This document shows positions 63,153-64,000 of a stretch of DNA of 64,000 nucleotides, one piece after another. The first letter of the stretch is position 1. Each line of letters starts with the position of its first letter. The DNA comes from an uncultured Desulfovibrio sp. (lineage in GTDB: Bacteria > Desulfobacterota > Desulfovibrionia > Desulfovibrionales > Desulfovibrionaceae): the NCBI GenBank assembly GCA_934546745.1, contig CAKTDV010000001.1, positions 156,797 to 220,796 of the forward strand. The letters are read 5' to 3'. Both the position numbers and the translations under genes were made by a program. The notes beneath the pieces were generated by a model that worked only from the letters and a program-made list of their open reading frames with translations, searched no databases and was not told where the DNA came from.

Positions 63153-63194
63153 TTTACAAGCCGGAGAAACTTCTATAAACAGGAATTGTTCCTG
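63153..63194 (+). promoter_or_regulatory. Rubrerythrin promoter with adjacent dyad
   Basis: TTTACA (63153-63158) and TATAAA (63174-63179) are separated by only 15 bases. Directly after the -10 is a perfect inverted repeat CAGGAA-TTG-TTCCTG (63180-63194). The position fits repressor binding, possibly PerR, which controls rubrerythrin genes in Desulfovibrio. The regulator is inferred. Confidence 0.45.
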
Positions 63195-63245
63195 ATAATA
63201 AAGGCGCGTGAGTGCCGTCACCTATAACGGAAGGAGATTTTTTTC

Positions 63246-63758
63246 ATGAGCAAGACCAAAGAAAACCTGATGGCCGCTTTTGCCGGAGAATCCCAGGCCA
63301 ACCGCAAGTATCTTGCCTATGCCGCCGCGGCTGACAAGGAAGGGCTGCCCCAGGTGGCCAAACTCTTCCGCGCCGCCGCCTGTGCGGAAACCATCCATGC
63401 CCACGCCCATCTGCGCAACGCCGGGAAAATTGGCGACACTGCCGCCAACCTCAAGGATGCCGTGGAAGGCGAAACCTACGAATTCACCAAGATGTACCCT
63501 GACATGATCGCCGAAGCCAAAGCCGAAGGCCAGGATGCCATCGCCAAATACTTTGGTTTTGTGAACAAGGTGGAAGAGGTTCATGCGAACCTGTACAAAA
63601 AGGCCATGGCCGATCCCAAGGGGTTGGCCAATGTGGATTATTATGTCTGCAAGGTGTGCGGCTACACCCACGAAGGCCCCTGTGATTCCTGTCCTGTCTG
63701 CGGCGCTGGCGCGGCCGCGTTCTTCAAGGTGGACGATACCTGCTGTCTGAACAGCTAG
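63246..63758 (+). CDS. rbr: Rubrerythrin
   Basis: 170 residues. GGAAGGAGA precedes the ATG. The ferritin-like four-helix bundle has the diiron ligands in AGESQANRKY, CAETIHAHAH and KVEEVHANLY (ExxH pairs). The C-terminal rubredoxin-like domain has CKVCGY and CPVCGAG. It reduces hydrogen peroxide with electrons delivered via rubredoxin, protecting anaerobes. A terminator follows. Confidence 0.95.
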   Translation: MSKTKENLMAAFAGESQANRKYLAYAAAADKEGLPQVAKLFRAAACAETIHAHAHLRNAGKIGDTAANLKDAVEGETYEFTKMYPDMIAEAKAEGQDAIAKYFGFVNKVEEVHANLYKKAMADPKGLANVDYYVCKVCGYTHEGPCDSCPVCGAGAAAFFKVDDTCCLNS

Positions 63759-63780
63759 AAGATTTCTCCTGTAATTTTTG

Positions 63781-63824
63781 AAAAAGGGAGCAGAACGACA
63801 CGTTCTGTTCCCTTTTTCTTTTTC
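63781..63824 (+). terminator. Terminator after rubrerythrin
   Basis: AAAAAGGGAGCAGAAC pairs with GTTCTGTTCCCTTTTT (one mismatch), followed by CTTTTT. It is symmetrical enough to work in both directions. The remaining 176 bases of the window show no recognisable gene. Confidence 0.88.
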
Positions 63825-64000
63825 AGTGGAATCCATTAGGATAAAATTTTGAGAGTATCTCCGATATGTCTTTCCAGCGCCCAGTAAACATGGAACCTGG
63901 CAAAAAGTGCCCTTGTGAGAGCTACCATGCTGCTGCGAGAGACAGCCCCCGGCATTCTTGGGCAACGTATTCTGGAAGGATTAAAAATGCCTTGCTAAGT

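Overview
The window reads as chromosomal DNA of a GC-rich, anaerobic deltaproteobacterium, most likely a member of the Desulfovibrionaceae. Supporting this are a porin of the Desulfovibrio homotrimeric type, a signal-peptide-bearing CbiK chelatase behind a cobalamin riboswitch, rubrerythrin, an FmdE-family protein, CheZ, a UPF0210/ACT gene pair and a protein resembling the small DVU0772-type family. These assignments come from sequence motifs and family memory only; no database search was run. Genes are densely packed, often with 1-4 base stop/start overlaps. I saw no tRNA, rRNA, CRISPR array, transposase gene or prophage block.

Layout. 1-4.6 kb: an SbcCD-like YhaO/YhaN pair. 4.6-6.8 kb: a Fur-type box with a small Cys-rich protein, then the porin. 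7.1-11.6 kb: tatB-tatC-hisB-lipoprotein-hisA, an MdtJI-like SMR pair and a HypC-like chaperone. 11.8-17.6 kb: ileS, lspA, a small membrane protein, cpoB, cheZ, fmdE. 17.7-23.4 kb (minus): a diguanylate cyclase, a PAS/CZB/PilZ chemoreceptor, a 195-bp segment bounded by perfect 24-bp inverted repeats, and a tyrosine recombinase. 23.4-26.6 kb: a Zn/Cd/Pb P-type ATPase with its MerR-family regulator. 26.6-30.2 kb: an accessory stretch of secreted proteins of unknown function, a decayed gene and a short TMEM43-like protein. 30.3-32.2 kb: cobalamin riboswitch, cbiK, cbiL. 32.3-37.7 kb (minus): metNIQ and secA. 38.2-42 kb: a MoaE-like protein, a large TPR membrane protein with a zinc knuckle, and a small protein behind a Fur-like box. 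42.2-45.2 kb (minus): a polar amino acid ABC transporter. 45.5-55.8 kb (minus): the envelope-biogenesis block lysS-lolC-lolD-bamA, an AT-rich gap, amidase-skp-fabZ. 56-58.1 kb: an ACT protein and a UPF0210 protein. 58.4-62.2 kb (minus): an aldo/keto reductase, a carboxymuconolactone decarboxylase interrupted by an in-frame TAG, a Tat-exported DUF362 protein, an SDR remnant and a cupin. 62.3-63.8 kb: an IMPACT protein and rubrerythrin.

The most striking structure is at 22.06-23.35 kb. Two exact 24-bp inverted repeats flank an AT-rich 147-bp spacer that lies directly upstream of the chemoreceptor/diguanylate cyclase pair and 43 bp from a complete tyrosine recombinase gene. Each repeat holds a 6-7-6 dyad like a recombinase core site. 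This looks like an invertible promoter (phase-variation switch) controlling chemotaxis and c-di-GMP signalling. A second pattern is a dispersed repeat of roughly 100-175 bp present three times (37.75, 45.19 and 60.09 kb), each time just upstream of a minus-strand gene.

Genes appear to work together in these groups: cobalamin synthesis under B12 control (cbiK, cbiL); Tat export (tatBC) with two Tat-signal proteins elsewhere in the window; outer-membrane assembly and lipoprotein traffic (bamA, skp, lolCD, lspA, cpoB, amidase); and metal homeostasis (P-type ATPase/MerR and two Fur-like sites).
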